DNA of 64,000 nt from Thalassolituus maritimus (GCA_913019975.1 CAJWBH010000004.1:151623-215622), one strand, 5' to 3'. Counted from the first letter of the stretch, positions 21,674 through 32,266 are shown. Numbers and translations are program-made. The notes: a model not told the origin generated them from the letters alone.

Positions 21674-22822
21674 TTACTTCGCGGCCTGGGCAGCTTCAAT
21701 CAATTCAATAAAGTGGTCGAACAGTGGCGCAACGTCTTTTGGACCTGGGCTCGCCTCAGGGTGACCCTGGAAGCTGAATGCCGGACGATCCGTCAACGCG
21801 ATACCCTGCAGAGTACCGTCGAACAGCGACTTGTGCGTCGCCTTCACGTTCGCAGGAAGTGACGCTTCAGTCACAGCAAAACCGTGGTTCTGAGCAGTGA
21901 TCATCACGCGACCCGTCTCGATGTCCTGAACCGGGTGGTTACCACCGTGGTGACCGTGAGGCATTTTTTCAGTCTGGGCGCCGGACGCCAGAGCCAGCAA
22001 CTGATGCCCGAGGCAAATGCCGAACACAGGGATCTTAGTTTCAAGAATTTCTTTGATCGCACTGATGGCGTAATCACACGGCTCAGGGTCGCCCGGGCCA
22101 TTGGACAGGAAGATACCGTCCGGATTCATTGCCAGCACTTCAGACGCGGGCGTCTGCGCCGGTACGACGGTCAGATCACAACCACGCTCTGCTAATAAGC
22201 GCAGAATGTTGCGTTTCACACCGTAGTCGTATGCCACGACTTTGAACTTAGGATCACTGACCTGGCCGTAACCCTGACCCAGCGTCCAGTCTGATTCAGT
22301 CCACTTATACGACTCTGAAACAGTGACTTCTTTAGCGAGGTCCATGCCCTTCAGACCCGGGAAGCCTTTAGCAGCTTCGACCGCTTCGGCGATAGCCGCG
22401 TCTGAGTGCGCGTCTTCACGTGCGATCATGCAGCCATTGAGAGAGCCTTTCTCACGAAGGATGCGGGTCAGGCGGCGTGTGTCGATGTCCGCGATACCCA
22501 GAACATTGTGTTCTTTCAGGTACACATCAAGCGCTTTCTGGTTACGGAAACTGGAAGCGATCAGTGGCAGATCACGAATGATCAGGCCCGTAGCATGAAC
22601 CTCATTCGACTCTGCATCTTCATCATTAGTACCGTAGTTACCAATGTGTGGATAGGTGAGAGTCACCATCTGACGGGCATAAGAAGGATCGGTAAGGATC
22701 TCCTGATAACCGGTCATGGAGGTGTTAAAGACCACTTCCCCTACAGACAGACCTTCAGCACCGATGCTGGTACCTTTAAAGATGCTGCCGTCTTCAAGAG
22801 CTAGAATTGCTGGCGTAGACAA
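21674..22822 (-). CDS. carA: Carbamoyl-phosphate synthase small chain
   Basis: Glutaminase subunit that feeds ammonia to CarB. With the TTG at 22820-22822 the product is 382 residues, exactly the E. coli length, starting [20 protein letters not shown]. The catalytic Cys is in [15 protein letters not shown] and the His/Glu pair in [14 protein letters not shown] was chosen because GGGGAACG lies just before it and the residues an upstream ATG would add cross a terminator-like hairpin. Dual pyrimidine/arginine control would be expected for carAB. Confidence 0.93.
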   Translation of the reverse strand: MSTPAILALEDGSIFKGTSIGAEGLSVGEVVFNTSMTGYQEILTDPSYARQMVTLTYPHIGNYGTNDEDAESNEVHATGLIIRDLPLIASSFRNQKALDVYLKEHNVLGIADIDTRRLTRILREKGSLNGCMIAREDAHSDAAIAEAVEAAKGFPGLKGMDLAKEVTVSESYKWTESDWTLGQGYGQVSDPKFKVVAYDYGVKRNILRLLAERGCDLTVVPAQTPASEVLAMNPDGIFLSNGPGDPEPCDYAISAIKEILETKIPVFGICLGHQLLALASGAQTEKMPHGHHGGNHPVQDIETGRVMITAQNHGFAVTEASLPANVKATHKSLFDGTLQGIALTDRPAFSFQGHPEASPGPKDVAPLFDHFIELIEAAQAAK

Positions 22823-22901
22823 GACTCGTTCCCCGAACTTTGCGATAAAACTGGAAAGCGTACGTAGCGTGTTGATGCCTTCGTCGCCCATGTGTGAGCC
22901 G

Positions 22902-22942
22902 TAAAAAAGCGGGATGGTGACTTTTATGACTCCATCCCGCTT
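22902..22942 (-). terminator. Terminator-like hairpin in the carA leader (possible attenuator)
   Basis: Minus strand AGCGGGATGG-(14)-CCATCCCGCT followed by TTTTTTACGG, lying between the predicted promoter and the carA TTG. The T-run makes it a good intrinsic terminator that RNA polymerase must pass to reach carA. Confidence 0.65.
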
Positions 22943-23001
22943 TCGGATCAATTCTGACAGTGCGAGACTGGCGTCCGCTGTACATACGTAAATTGCGCGG
23001 G

Positions 23002-23030
23002 ATGATACAGAAATATTGACTGATTGTCCA
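23002..23030 (-). promoter_or_regulatory. Predicted sigma-70 promoter of carA
   Basis: Minus-strand TGGACA (-35, 23025-23030), a 17-base spacer and TATCAT (-10, 23002-23007). The transcript would start near 22995 and have a leader of about 170 bases. The rest of the 366-base interval 22823-23188 holds the attenuator-like hairpin and upstream DNA of the next gene. Confidence 0.55.
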
Positions 23031-23188
23031 CGTGAGCTAATCCCACCAGACGTTTCCGCGAAGAGTTACAGCCCTGATACAAACTAATACTATTGTATAA
23101 GTTTTGTTATTAACGTATTCCCTTTTTTATCAGCCTTGCCCCATACTTGATGACCCATCAGGAAAATAATTAAACACGGGGCCAGACC

Positions 23189-23803
23189 ATGCATGGAGAA
23201 GCGCACGTCCGCCGCAGACTGAATCCTTCCAAGCGCAAACAACTACTGATGAAAGACGCTATCTCAGTGTTTGCTCTTCGCGGTATCGGCCGGGCCGGGC
23301 ACACTGAAATCGCTCAACGGGCCGGAGTCTCAGTTGCTACAGTTTTCAACTACTTCAATACCCGTGAAGCTCTGGTAGATGAAGTACTGGACGAAGTTGA
23401 ACATTACCTCATCGACCTCTCTTTTTCCTCCGTCGAGAAACCAGGCAGTGCTGCAGAGGTTCTTGACCACTGCATCACCACTATCATTCAGACGTGTAAG
23501 ACCTATCCAGACTATTTTAAGATATGGCTGGAATGGAGTTCTTCGGTTCGTGAAGATACATGGCCACGCTATCTCACATTTCAGAACCAGATGATGTCTC
23601 TGATAGAAACACAGATACAAAATGCCGTTAATGACGGTCGGCTGGCTCCCGGTCTGCCCGCTCATGACCGGGCCCGATGGGCCTTAGGCAATGCCCATAT
23701 GCTGGTAATGATGGTTTTCAGTCCTGACACAGAAGACGAGTCTGCCATCCGCGAACTCATATCAAGAGGCTTCAGTCACACTCTTGGGGTTAGCCCCGCC
23801 TGA
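23189..23803 (+). CDS. LuxR/HapR/LitR-type TetR-family regulator
   Basis: A 204-residue TetR-family DNA-binding protein of the Vibrio LuxR/HapR type. The N-terminal helix-turn-helix is close to Vibrio LuxR: RRRLNPSKRKQLLMKDAISVF, RGIGRAGHTEIAQ and the recognition segment VSVATVFNYFNTREALVDEVL. The ligand-binding half keeps the family WLEWSSSVREDTWP stretch. In vibrios these are quorum-sensing master regulators; here no synthase or receptor gene is nearby, so that role is inferred from homology only. The gene and its START-protein neighbour lie between carA and dapB, which are adjacent in many relatives. Confidence 0.85.
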   Translation: MHGEAHVRRRLNPSKRKQLLMKDAISVFALRGIGRAGHTEIAQRAGVSVATVFNYFNTREALVDEVLDEVEHYLIDLSFSSVEKPGSAAEVLDHCITTIIQTCKTYPDYFKIWLEWSSSVREDTWPRYLTFQNQMMSLIETQIQNAVNDGRLAPGLPAHDRARWALGNAHMLVMMVFSPDTEDESAIRELISRGFSHTLGVSPA

Positions 23804-23926
23804 CCCCTAGGGTTATAACGCGCCACACACGTGGCGTGTTCTCCGCTTGCGGCCCAGAACAACCTTACATAGCATGGCCTCTCGGGGTTAACCTATTAAA
23901 AATTATCACAACAAGAGACTCATACC

Positions 23927-24691
23927 GTGAAACGCGCAATGTTTTCCTGTGCGGCGGCCGCTGCATTGCTACTGGCCATACCTTTCAGTGCGCACGCTGA
24001 ACCACAAGTCACAGAAATCGATGATTCCATCCCATGGGAAGTCACGTCCTCAGGCGACGACGTGGGCGAGGTCTCAACCTGGCGCCGTGAAATCCCGGGC
24101 GCAGACGTAAAACAGTTTCGCGGTGAAGTGATTCTTAACGAGCCCGCGCTGAATATTCTGCTGACCATCGATACACCGGAAGACCTGCACAAGTGGGTCT
24201 ACTTCTGTCGCGACAGCGCGGCTGTCCCGCCGGAATACAGCTACATGGAATACAAGGGCGTATGGCCCGTCGCTGCCCGCTACGTAACGATCAAAAGCAA
24301 ATCGTGGATCGAGAACGACGTGATTTACATCAGCAGCCGTAACGTAGACGAGGCTGTTCCAGAGCATGACAACATGGTGAAGATCCGCGAATTTTCGAAC
24401 CTGTTTGAGATCACGCCACTTGGCGAAGATATGACGAAAGTACGCTTCACCACCTTCGTTGACCTTGCAGGTAAACTGCCTTCATGGCTAGCCAACGCGG
24501 TATCAAGCCGTGCTCCCTACGTGACACTGAGCGGCATGCGTGACTTGCTTGAAGATGGCGAACGTGACTTCAGTGACGCCTCTGTAGACGACCTTTCTAG
24601 CGTCGCTCAGGACAAAGACGGTCTACGTCGCCTGCTGGCTAAGCTTGATAATATCGACGACAGCGATCCACTGGACCCGAACGACGATTGA
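23927..24691 (+). CDS. Secreted START-domain lipid-transfer-like protein
   Basis: A 254-residue protein with a Sec signal peptide (first about 24 residues, ending FSAHA) and a single START/SRPBCC-like domain (IPWEVTSSGDDVGEVSTWRR, VILNEPALNILLTIDTPEDL, then WPVAARYVTIKSKSWIENDV, VRFTTFVDLAGKLPSWLANA). Such proteins have a hydrophobic pocket for lipids. The C-terminus is Asp-rich (NIDDSDPLDPNDD). Predicted periplasmic. It lies 123 bases after the LuxR-type gene, perhaps with its own promoter; the ligand is unknown. Confidence 0.75.
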   Translation: MKRAMFSCAAAAALLLAIPFSAHAEPQVTEIDDSIPWEVTSSGDDVGEVSTWRREIPGADVKQFRGEVILNEPALNILLTIDTPEDLHKWVYFCRDSAAVPPEYSYMEYKGVWPVAARYVTIKSKSWIENDVIYISSRNVDEAVPEHDNMVKIREFSNLFEITPLGEDMTKVRFTTFVDLAGKLPSWLANAVSSRAPYVTLSGMRDLLEDGERDFSDASVDDLSSVAQDKDGLRRLLAKLDNIDDSDPLDPNDD

Positions 24692-24693
24692 TT

Positions 24694-24797
24694 GCTGATC
24701 AAACGAAAAAGGTCAGCAAGGAAGCGGAGTAACTAAGTTAACCATAAGCATTCCGCGCTGACTTTTAACGCCGCATGGGCAAGTTCAGGAGGTCAGC
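24694..24797. repeat. Nested-hairpin intergenic repeat, copy 1
   Basis: Outer arms GCTGATC (24694-24700) and GGTCAGC (24791-24797), a middle stem GGTCAGC/GCTGACT (about 24711-24752), and an inner palindrome TAACT-A-AGTTA in the core. The core aligns with copies 2 and 3, but its stem bases differ with paired changes. Lies between the convergent START and dapB genes. Confidence 0.6.
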
Positions 24798-25637
<840 letters not shown>

Positions 25638-25723
25638 CTAAGGATACCGAAGGCATGAGGTAAGGAAAAGCGCGGGAAAGGCCAGAGTGTCGCGCATGGG
25701 GTGCGCTACTACAAATTACGACG

Positions 25724-25846
25724 CCAGACCGTTGACGAAGAAGTCAGTACAAGGCAAAAGAGGCCCGGAAACGCGCAGTGTATAAGTCATACATGAGCAT
25801 TTCCGGGCCTCTTTTAACGCCGTAATGACGATGCAGGCAGGTCTGG
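25724..25846. repeat. Nested-hairpin intergenic repeat, copy 2
   Basis: Outer arms CCAGACC (25724-25730) and GGTCTGG (25840-25846), a perfect 16-bp middle stem AAAAGAGGCCCGGAAA / TTTCCGGGCCTCTTTT (25757-25772, 25800-25815) and an inner palindrome TGTAT/ATACA. The 28-base core at 25773-25800 is identical to that of copy 3. Fills most of the dnaJ-dapB interval. Confidence 0.8.
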
Positions 25847-26971
25847 TCAAATGTCCTCGAAGAAGCGTTTAACCCCCTCAAACCAGGATTTTTTTTGTGG
25901 CGAATGCTTTTCTCCCGTCAGCGACTCCTGAAACTTCATCAGCAGATCTTTCTGCTCTGAGTTCAGGTTCACTGGCGTTTCTACCTGCACACGGCAGAGC
26001 AGATCACCGGCGGTACCACCACGGACTGGCGTAACGCCTTTACCGCGCAGACGGAAGAGTTTGCCTGACTGTGTTTCCGCTGGGATCTTCAGTTTCACAC
26101 GACCATCAAGGGTTGGCACTTCAAGTTCGCCACCAAGCGCTGCATCAACGATGCTGATCGGCACATCACAGTACAGGTTGCGACCATCCCGGTGGAACAA
26201 CTCATGCTCTTTCACCGACACCTGAACGTAGAGGTCACCGGCTGGCCCACCCATGGCACCTGCTTCACCTTCACCTGACAGACGAATACGGTCACCGGTA
26301 TCGACACCCGGTGGAATTTTCACTGAAAGCGTTTTGGTTTCTTCTTTCACTCCGCGACCGTGACAGCTGTTGCACGGATCTTCGATCATAGTGCCCTGAC
26401 CACGACAGGTCGGACAAGTCTGCTGCACAGAGAAGAAGCCCTGTTGCATACGCACCTGACCCGCGCCACCACAGGTACCACAGGTCTTAGGTGACGTACC
26501 TGGCTTGGCTCCTGAGCCATCGCAGGTTTCACAACTTGTCAGGGTGGGTACACGGATTTTCTTCTCGATACCGCGCACGGCCTCTTCGAGAGAAAGCTCC
26601 ATGGTGTAACGCAGATCAGAACCACGCTGTGGGCCACCGCGACCGCCCCGGCCACCGCCGCCACCAAAGATATCACCGAACACATCGCCAAAGATGTCGC
26701 TGAAGTTAGCACCGCCGCCACCGAAACCACCGCCACCGGCGTTCGGGTCGACACCTGCGTGACCATACTGGTCGTACGCGGCACGCTTCTGTTGGTCACC
26801 CAGAATTTCGTAGGCTTCAGTCGCTTCCTTAAACTTAGCGTCTGCATCTTTATCATCCGGGTTACGGTCCGGATGGTACTTCATCGCCAGTTTACGGTAA
26901 GCCTTCTTCAGCTCCTTCGCGTCGACATCCCGGCTAACACCGAGAACTTCGTAATAATCCCGCTTGGACAT
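25847..26971 (-). CDS. dnaJ: Chaperone protein DnaJ
   Basis: Hsp40 co-chaperone that stimulates the DnaK ATPase. The 374-residue protein has the J domain with HPD ([10 protein letters not shown]), a Gly/Phe-rich region (about residues 75-110), four CxxCxGxG zinc repeats ([32 protein letters not shown]) and the C-terminal substrate-binding domains. Full length, type I DnaJ. It follows dnaK on the minus strand with a nested-hairpin repeat between them. Confidence 0.97.
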   Translation of the reverse strand: MSKRDYYEVLGVSRDVDAKELKKAYRKLAMKYHPDRNPDDKDADAKFKEATEAYEILGDQQKRAAYDQYGHAGVDPNAGGGGFGGGGANFSDIFGDVFGDIFGGGGGRGGRGGPQRGSDLRYTMELSLEEAVRGIEKKIRVPTLTSCETCDGSGAKPGTSPKTCGTCGGAGQVRMQQGFFSVQQTCPTCRGQGTMIEDPCNSCHGRGVKEETKTLSVKIPPGVDTGDRIRLSGEGEAGAMGGPAGDLYVQVSVKEHELFHRDGRNLYCDVPISIVDAALGGELEVPTLDGRVKLKIPAETQSGKLFRLRGKGVTPVRGGTAGDLLCRVQVETPVNLNSEQKDLLMKFQESLTGEKHSPQKKSWFEGVKRFFEDI

Positions 26972-27093
26972 GATTCACCTGTTAATTAAAACCGCTTCGC
27001 AGCTCCGCTACGAAGTAAAACGCGGCAAACTGGTTGCCGCGTCCACTGTTCTTACTTTGACAAAGGCGTAACAAAAACTCGTCACGCAGTCTC

Positions 27094-27213
27094 CGGACCG
27101 TCGGCGAGGCCGCTAGCGCAAGGCGGAAAAGAGTGAGGAAGCGCAGTGTATAAGTCATACATGAGCATTCCGAACTCTTTTCCAACACCGCGATAGCAAC
27201 GCAGCCAGGTCCG
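27094..27213. repeat. Nested-hairpin intergenic repeat, copy 3
   Basis: Outer arms CGGACC (27094-27099) and GGTCCG (27208-27213), a middle stem GGAAAAGAGT/ACTCTTTTCC (27125-27134, 27174-27183) and an inner palindrome TGTAT/ATACA in a 28-base core (27141-27168) identical to copy 2, although the stems have different sequences. Lies between dnaK and dnaJ. Confidence 0.8.
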
Positions 27214-27217
27214 TATA

Positions 27218-29134
27218 TTACTTGTCTTTTACTTCTTCGAACTCAGCATCCACTACATCATCATCTTGAGCGCTGCTGTCCGCCTGCTCTGCACCACCTG
27301 CGGCTTCCGCCTGTGCTGCCTGCTCTGCGTACAGTTTCTGAGCCAGAGATGAAGACGCCTCTGTCAGAGCATTGGTTTTGGCTTCGATGTTGTCTTTGTC
27401 GTCGCCTTTCAGTGCTTCTTCCAGGTCTGCGATGGCTGCTTCGATGGCTGATTTCTCATCATCGGTCGCTTTGTCGCCCGCTTCTTCCAGTGTCTTACGA
27501 GTCGCGTGGATCAGGCCATCTGCGGTGTTGCGAACCTGAACCATTTCTTCGAACTTCTTATCCGCTTCAGCATTTGCTTCCGCGTCAGACACCATTTTCT
27601 CGATCTCTTCGTCGCTCAGACCCGAGTTCGCTTTAATCACGATGGACTGTTCTTTGCCAGTCGCCTTGTCTTTCGCGCTTACGTTCAGAATACCGTTAGC
27701 GTCGATGTCGAAGGTCACTTCAATCTGTGGCATACCACGTGCTGCTGGCGGAATGTCTGCCAGGTCGAAACGACCCAGTGACTTGTTCTGCGCAGCCTGC
27801 TTACGCTCACCCTGTACCACGTGAATAGTCACAGCGGTCTGGTTGTCTTCTGCGGTTGAGAATACCTGCGATTTCTTAGTCGGAATCGTGGTGTTTTTCT
27901 CAATCACTGGGGTTGCTACGCCACCCATGGTTTCGATACCGAGGGTCAGCGGAGTCACGTCGAGCAGCAGAACGTCTTTAACATCGCCTGACAGTACCGC
28001 ACCCTGAATCGATGCACCGACAGCAACTGCCTCATCCGGGTTAACATCCTTACGTGGCTCTTTGCCGAAGAACTCAGAAACCGCCTTCTGAACCATTGGC
28101 ATACGGGTCTGACCACCCACCAGAATGACTTCGTCAATTTCTGACGCACTCAGATCAGCATCCGCAAGTGCAGTGCGGCATGGCTCGAGTGAACGCTTAA
28201 CCAGCTCTTCTACCAGCGACTCCAGCTTAGCGCGGGTCACTTTGACGTTAAGGTGCTTAGGACCAGACGCATCAGCAGTGATGTACGGCAGGTTTACGTC
28301 AGTCTGCTGGCTTGAAGACAACTCAACTTTCGCTTTTTCTGCGGCTTCTTTCAGACGCTGCAGGGCCAGCGGGTCGTTGTGCAGATCGATACCGCTTTCT
28401 TTCTTGAATTCGTCCGCCAGGTATTCGATCAGACGCAGGTCAAAGTCTTCACCACCAAGGAAGGTGTCACCGTTGGTCGCCAGAACTTCAAACTGCTTCT
28501 CGCCGTCTACGTCCGCAACTTCGATGATAGAGATATCGAATGTACCACCACCCAGGTCGTATACCGCGATAGTACGGTCACCCGACTGCTTGTCGATACC
28601 GTACGCCAGCGCCGCTGCAGTTGGCTCGTTGATAATACGCTTGACTTCGAGGCCCGCGATTTTACCGGCGTCTTTTGTTGCCTGACGCTGTGAATCGTTG
28701 AAGTAAGCCGGAACCGTAATTACTGCTTCAGTCACTTCTTCACCCAGGTAGTCTTCTGCAGTTTTCTTCATTTTCTTCAGAACTTCTGCAGACACCTGTG
28801 GCGGTGCAAACTTATCGCCTTTCACTTCAACCCAAGCGTCACCATTGCCCGCTTCGATGATTTTGTAAGGCACCATTTTGATGTCTTTCTGAACGACGTC
28901 GTCTTTGAAGCGACGACCGATCAGACGCTTAACTGCGAACAGCGTGTTCTGTGGATTAGTAACAGCCTGACGTTTTGCAGACTGACCAACCAGAGTCTCG
29001 TCGTCGGTGTAAGCGATGATAGAAGGGGTTGTACGATCACCTTCGGCGTTCTCAATAACACGCGCCTTGTCACCGTCCATAATCGCAACACATGAGTTAG
29101 TGGTGCCGAGGTCGATACCAATAATTTTACCCAT
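27218..29134 (-). CDS. dnaK: Chaperone protein DnaK (Hsp70)
   Basis: ATP-dependent Hsp70. The 638-residue protein has the nucleotide-binding domain ([43 protein letters not shown]), the linker [15 protein letters not shown], the substrate-binding domain and an Ala/Glu-rich lid ending in EFEEVKDK. A sigma-32-like promoter lies upstream. It sits between grpE and dnaJ on the same strand. Confidence 0.98.
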   Translation of the reverse strand: MGKIIGIDLGTTNSCVAIMDGDKARVIENAEGDRTTPSIIAYTDDETLVGQSAKRQAVTNPQNTLFAVKRLIGRRFKDDVVQKDIKMVPYKIIEAGNGDAWVEVKGDKFAPPQVSAEVLKKMKKTAEDYLGEEVTEAVITVPAYFNDSQRQATKDAGKIAGLEVKRIINEPTAAALAYGIDKQSGDRTIAVYDLGGGTFDISIIEVADVDGEKQFEVLATNGDTFLGGEDFDLRLIEYLADEFKKESGIDLHNDPLALQRLKEAAEKAKVELSSSQQTDVNLPYITADASGPKHLNVKVTRAKLESLVEELVKRSLEPCRTALADADLSASEIDEVILVGGQTRMPMVQKAVSEFFGKEPRKDVNPDEAVAVGASIQGAVLSGDVKDVLLLDVTPLTLGIETMGGVATPVIEKNTTIPTKKSQVFSTAEDNQTAVTIHVVQGERKQAAQNKSLGRFDLADIPPAARGMPQIEVTFDIDANGILNVSAKDKATGKEQSIVIKANSGLSDEEIEKMVSDAEANAEADKKFEEMVQVRNTADGLIHATRKTLEEAGDKATDDEKSAIEAAIADLEEALKGDDKDNIEAKTNALTEASSSLAQKLYAEQAAQAEAAGGAEQADSSAQDDDVVDAEFEEVKDK

Positions 29135-29210
29135 AATTGAATCTCCAATTTGCCGCCTGCTGCGGCTATCTGAAACTTTGTAAAAACAGCGTTATCTGTC
29201 GTTGTTAGCT

Positions 29211-29238
29211 ATATAAGGTCACGTTTTTTGCTTTCAAG
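29211..29238 (-). promoter_or_regulatory. Sigma-32-type heat-shock promoter of dnaK
   Basis: Minus-strand CTTGAAA (-35), a 13-base spacer and CCTTATAT (-10), close to the sigma-32 consensus CTTGAAA / CCCCATNT, about 75 bases before the dnaK start. Confidence 0.75.
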
Positions 29239-29258
29239 ACCTTATTCCATACTTTTTA

Positions 29259-29831
29259 TCAGGCATTCTCGTCGATCTGAGCGGCGCCTTTGCTGACCAT
29301 CACCATCGCTGGGCGTAACAGACGGCCATTCAGGGTGTAGCCCTTCTGCATTACTGCCATCACTGTGTTCGGCGCCAGCTCTGCATTTTCGACCATGCTC
29401 ATTGCCTGATGTAGCTCTGGGTTGAAAGGCTCGCCTTCCGGGTTTACCTGCTCAACTTTGAAGCGTTCAAGCGAACTGATTAAGCCGGAAAGGGTCATTT
29501 CCATACCTTCACGGATCGCTTTGGTCGCTTCTTCTTCCGGCGCTGCAGCCAGACCGCGCTCCAGATTATCGACAACGGTCAACATTTCGTTGGCGAACTT
29601 CTCGACAGCGAACTTGTGCGCCTTTTCGACGTCCTGCTCTGCACGACGGCGAACATTCTGCATTTCAGCCTGCACACGCAGGACCTGATCTTTGGCTTCT
29701 GCCACTTCCGCACGGGCAGCTTCCAACTCAGCATCAGCCGGGGCTTCTGCCTCTACCTCAGTGTCTTCAACAGTTTCCTGTTCGGCAGCTTCTTCCAGAA
29801 TTTCTTCCTGGGGTTTCTGTTCTTCAGACAT
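29259..29831 (-). CDS. grpE: Nucleotide exchange factor GrpE
   Basis: Releases ADP from DnaK and acts as a thermosensor. The 190-residue protein has an acidic N-terminal region ([16 protein letters not shown]), a long dimeric coiled coil ([18 protein letters not shown] through [15 protein letters not shown]) and the C-terminal beta domain with [12 protein letters not shown] and [15 protein letters not shown]. First gene of the grpE-dnaK-dnaJ block, and divergent from recN. Its upstream region has a sigma-32-like promoter. Confidence 0.96.
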   Translation of the reverse strand: MSEEQKPQEEILEEAAEQETVEDTEVEAEAPADAELEAARAEVAEAKDQVLRVQAEMQNVRRRAEQDVEKAHKFAVEKFANEMLTVVDNLERGLAAAPEEEATKAIREGMEMTLSGLISSLERFKVEQVNPEGEPFNPELHQAMSMVENAELAPNTVMAVMQKGYTLNGRLLRPAMVMVSKGAAQIDENA

Positions 29832-29875
29832 CAGTCACCTCTGTCATCGGTCTTAATTCATATCGCTGTCGGCTA

Positions 29876-29902
29876 TATGGGGCCGGCCGTTGGCAGTTCA
29901 AC
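29876..29902 (-). promoter_or_regulatory. Sigma-32-type promoter of grpE
   Basis: Minus-strand GTTGAAC (29896-29902), a 12-base spacer and GCCCATAT (29876-29883), matching 7 of 8 bases of the heat-shock -10 consensus. Confidence 0.6.
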
Positions 29903-29935
29903 CCCTGTTTTCAATCCCTGATCCTGGAAAACACC

Positions 29936-29982
29936 TTGACAGGAATCGATACTGTATATAAAAACACTGTATATACATTCAG
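29936..29982 (+). promoter_or_regulatory. recN promoter with two overlapping LexA (SOS) boxes
   Basis: TTGACA at 29936-29941 is followed by a TATAAA/TAAAAA region. A LexA box CTG-N10-CAG (CTGTATATACATTCAG, 29967-29982) fits the consensus, and a second near-match (CTGTATATAAAAACAC, 29952-29967) overlaps the -10 region. recN starts 15 bases downstream. Confidence 0.85.
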
Positions 29983-29997
29983 ATCAGAGGATGTCGT

Positions 29998-31674
29998 ATG
30001 CTGACCTCACTGTCGATTCATCAGTTTGCCCTGATCGAGCATATGGAGCTCGATTTCTCTCAAGGCATGACGGTTATCACCGGTGAAACCGGCGCCGGTA
30101 AGTCTATTCTGCTGGGCGCACTGGGGCTGACACTGGGGCAACGTGCAGAAGCCGGAGCAGTGCGACAGGGGCAGGATAAAGCCGATGTCGCTGCTACGTT
30201 CTCTACCAATACCGCCGCTCTGGAGTGGCTCAGGCAGCATGAACTCCCCGCCGACGACGATAACGTCATACTTCGTCGGGTCATTTCTGCAGAAGGTCGC
30301 TCGCGAGGCTATGTGAATGGCCGACCAGTATCCGCTGCTGACCTTCGTGATCTTGGCCAGCACCTTATCGGCATTCACTCGCAACACGCACATCAACGGT
30401 TGCTGGAGAAAGACGCCGCCCGCGACATCCTGGACGCCTATGCAGGGTTAAACCCGCTCGCAGAGACGGTTCGTCGTGGATTTTCAGCCTGGAAGAAAGA
30501 AGAGAAGCGCTTACAGACACTGCGCGAATCCAGCAGCGAACTTCTGGCGCAAAGACAACTGCTTGAGTATCAGGTCAGTGAATTGCGCGAACTGGACCTG
30601 AAAGAAGACGAGCTCAACGATCTGGAGCTCGAGCAAAAACGGTTATCCGGTGCAGAGAACACCTTGATCTGTGGCCAGTCGGCCATGATCGTCTGCAACG
30701 GTGGAGACTCCGGCGACGATGCTGCCAGCCAGATGATTCATCGGGCACTGCAGGAGGTCGATAACATCAACGATACACACCCCCTGCTCGACGAAGTCCG
30801 GGACATGCTGAATCAGGCACAGATTCAGCTGGACGAAGCGGCCAGCTCCCTGCAGCGGTATCTTGATAACATCGATATGAACCCACATCGTCTGCAGCAG
30901 ATCGATGCTCGCCTGAGTGAACTGTACAGCATGGCGCGCAAACATCAGATCCGGCCGGAGTCGCTATATGCACACTGGCAGGAACAGGAAGCGACACTGG
31001 AAGCCATGAGCCTGTCGGACGATGACCTTGAAGCACTGGAAGAAGAAGTGGCCAATCTCAGAGCGATCTGTCTGAAAGACGCTCAGCAGCTGTCTGCTAA
31101 GCGTCAGAAAGCGGCCAACAAACTGAGTAACGCAGTAAGCAGTCACTTCGACTCTCTTGGCCTTGGCAAAGCCATTTTCACAACCCGCTGTGATGAGTTG
31201 TCTGAGGACGACCTGAATCCCCACGGGCTGAACTTTGTTGGCTTTGAAGTGCAGACCAACCCAGGAATGCCTGCTGGCCCTCTGGCTAAAGTGGCTTCCG
31301 GTGGCGAACTCTCACGAATCAGTCTGGCGCTTCAGGTCGTCACTGCAGCAACGTCTCATACCCCATGCCTGATCTTCGATGAAGTCGACGTAGGTGTAGG
31401 CGGCGGCACTGCCGAACGTGTTGGGCGCCTGATGCGCGAACTTGGTGGCCAGGCCCAGATTATGTGTGTGACCCATCAGCCTCAGGTGGCGGCACAGGCG
31501 CACAATCACTTTCAGGTGAGTAAAGTCAGTGGTGATTCTGCGACGCATACCAGCATCCGCACGCTAAGTACCTCTCAGCGTAAAGAAGAGCTGGCGCGCA
31601 TGCTGGGCGGCGTTGAAATCACTCAACAGACACTGGCTCATGCGGGTGAAATGCTGGCCATGGCAGGTTCTTAA
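29998..31674 (+). CDS. recN: DNA repair protein RecN
   Basis: SMC-like ATPase for recombinational repair of double-strand breaks. The 558-residue protein has Walker A TGETGAGKSILLGALG near the N-terminus, a central coiled-coil region (about residues 155-370), the ABC signature VASGGELSRISLALQV and Walker B CLIFDEVDVGVGG. Full length. Starts ATG at 29998 directly after the SOS boxes, so induction by DNA damage is expected. Confidence 0.97.
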   Translation: MLTSLSIHQFALIEHMELDFSQGMTVITGETGAGKSILLGALGLTLGQRAEAGAVRQGQDKADVAATFSTNTAALEWLRQHELPADDDNVILRRVISAEGRSRGYVNGRPVSAADLRDLGQHLIGIHSQHAHQRLLEKDAARDILDAYAGLNPLAETVRRGFSAWKKEEKRLQTLRESSSELLAQRQLLEYQVSELRELDLKEDELNDLELEQKRLSGAENTLICGQSAMIVCNGGDSGDDAASQMIHRALQEVDNINDTHPLLDEVRDMLNQAQIQLDEAASSLQRYLDNIDMNPHRLQQIDARLSELYSMARKHQIRPESLYAHWQEQEATLEAMSLSDDDLEALEEEVANLRAICLKDAQQLSAKRQKAANKLSNAVSSHFDSLGLGKAIFTTRCDELSEDDLNPHGLNFVGFEVQTNPGMPAGPLAKVASGGELSRISLALQVVTAATSHTPCLIFDEVDVGVGGGTAERVGRLMRELGGQAQIMCVTHQPQVAAQAHNHFQVSKVSGDSATHTSIRTLSTSQRKEELARMLGGVEITQQTLAHAGEMLAMAGS

Positions 31675-31715
31675 GGCGTCTGGCTCATAACGTATCAGTA
31701 GGTATAAACAGATAT

Positions 31716-31744
31716 AAAAAAGAGCCGCAATTGCGGCTCTTTTT
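31716..31744. terminator. Bidirectional terminator between recN and fur
   Basis: AAAAAAGAGCCGCAATTGCGGCTCTTTTT: a symmetric stem with A- and T-runs between convergent genes. Confidence 0.85.
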
Positions 31745-31772
31745 GATTGTACTTGCTAATAATAGCCTGACG

Positions 31773-32177
31773 TCACTTCTTACGAACGTACAGTACCAGG
31801 CTGTGATCAACCAGATCAAAGCCATGTTCTTCAGCAATTTCGTGCTGCAGACGCTCAATCTGTTCGTTAGAGAACTCAATCACGGTGCCATCTTCGACGT
31901 TCACCATGTGATCGTGGTGCTCTCCACGTGCAAGTTCGAATACAGAATGGCCGCCATCGAAGTTGTGACGTTCAACCAGACCCGCACTTTCAAACTGAGT
32001 CAGTACACGATAAACAGTGGCAAGACCCACGTCTTCACCCGCGTCGATCAATGAACGATACACGTCTTCAGCACTCATGTGCGCTTCTGGGTTACTCTCA
32101 AGAATACTGAGAATTTTGACTCGGGGCAGCGTGACCTTCAGGCCCGCTTTACGAAGTTCCATGTTCTGTTCTGACAC
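31773..32177 (-). CDS. fur: Ferric uptake regulator Fur
   Basis: Iron-responsive repressor. The 134-residue protein begins at a GTG (GAGGAA lies 5 bases upstream) with MSEQNMELRKAGLKVTLPRV. It has the winged helix with DVGLATVYRVLTQFESAGLV and the metal-binding region ending in RGEHHDHMVNVEDG. It lacks the second cysteine cluster of the E. coli protein, as is usual in pseudomonad-type Fur. Divergent from bamE, as is common. It is the likely repressor of the TonB/PepSY locus at 44258-50126. Confidence 0.95.
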   Translation of the reverse strand: MSEQNMELRKAGLKVTLPRVKILSILESNPEAHMSAEDVYRSLIDAGEDVGLATVYRVLTQFESAGLVERHNFDGGHSVFELARGEHHDHMVNVEDGTVIEFSNEQIERLQHEIAEEHGFDLVDHSLVLYVRKK

Positions 32178-32266
32178 GGTATTCCTCTATCATTTCACAG
32201 TGGATGGGGTGATCAGGTATCATCCCGTCCATTCTTAATAACTAATGCCCGGATTTAACCCTGACT

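Noticed and set aside
22794-22985. A possible arginine-containing leader peptide before carA
   Set aside because: It starts at a suitable place (22985) and has Arg codons, but there is no ribosome-binding site and the frame runs through the hairpin and over the carA start, unlike known leader peptides.
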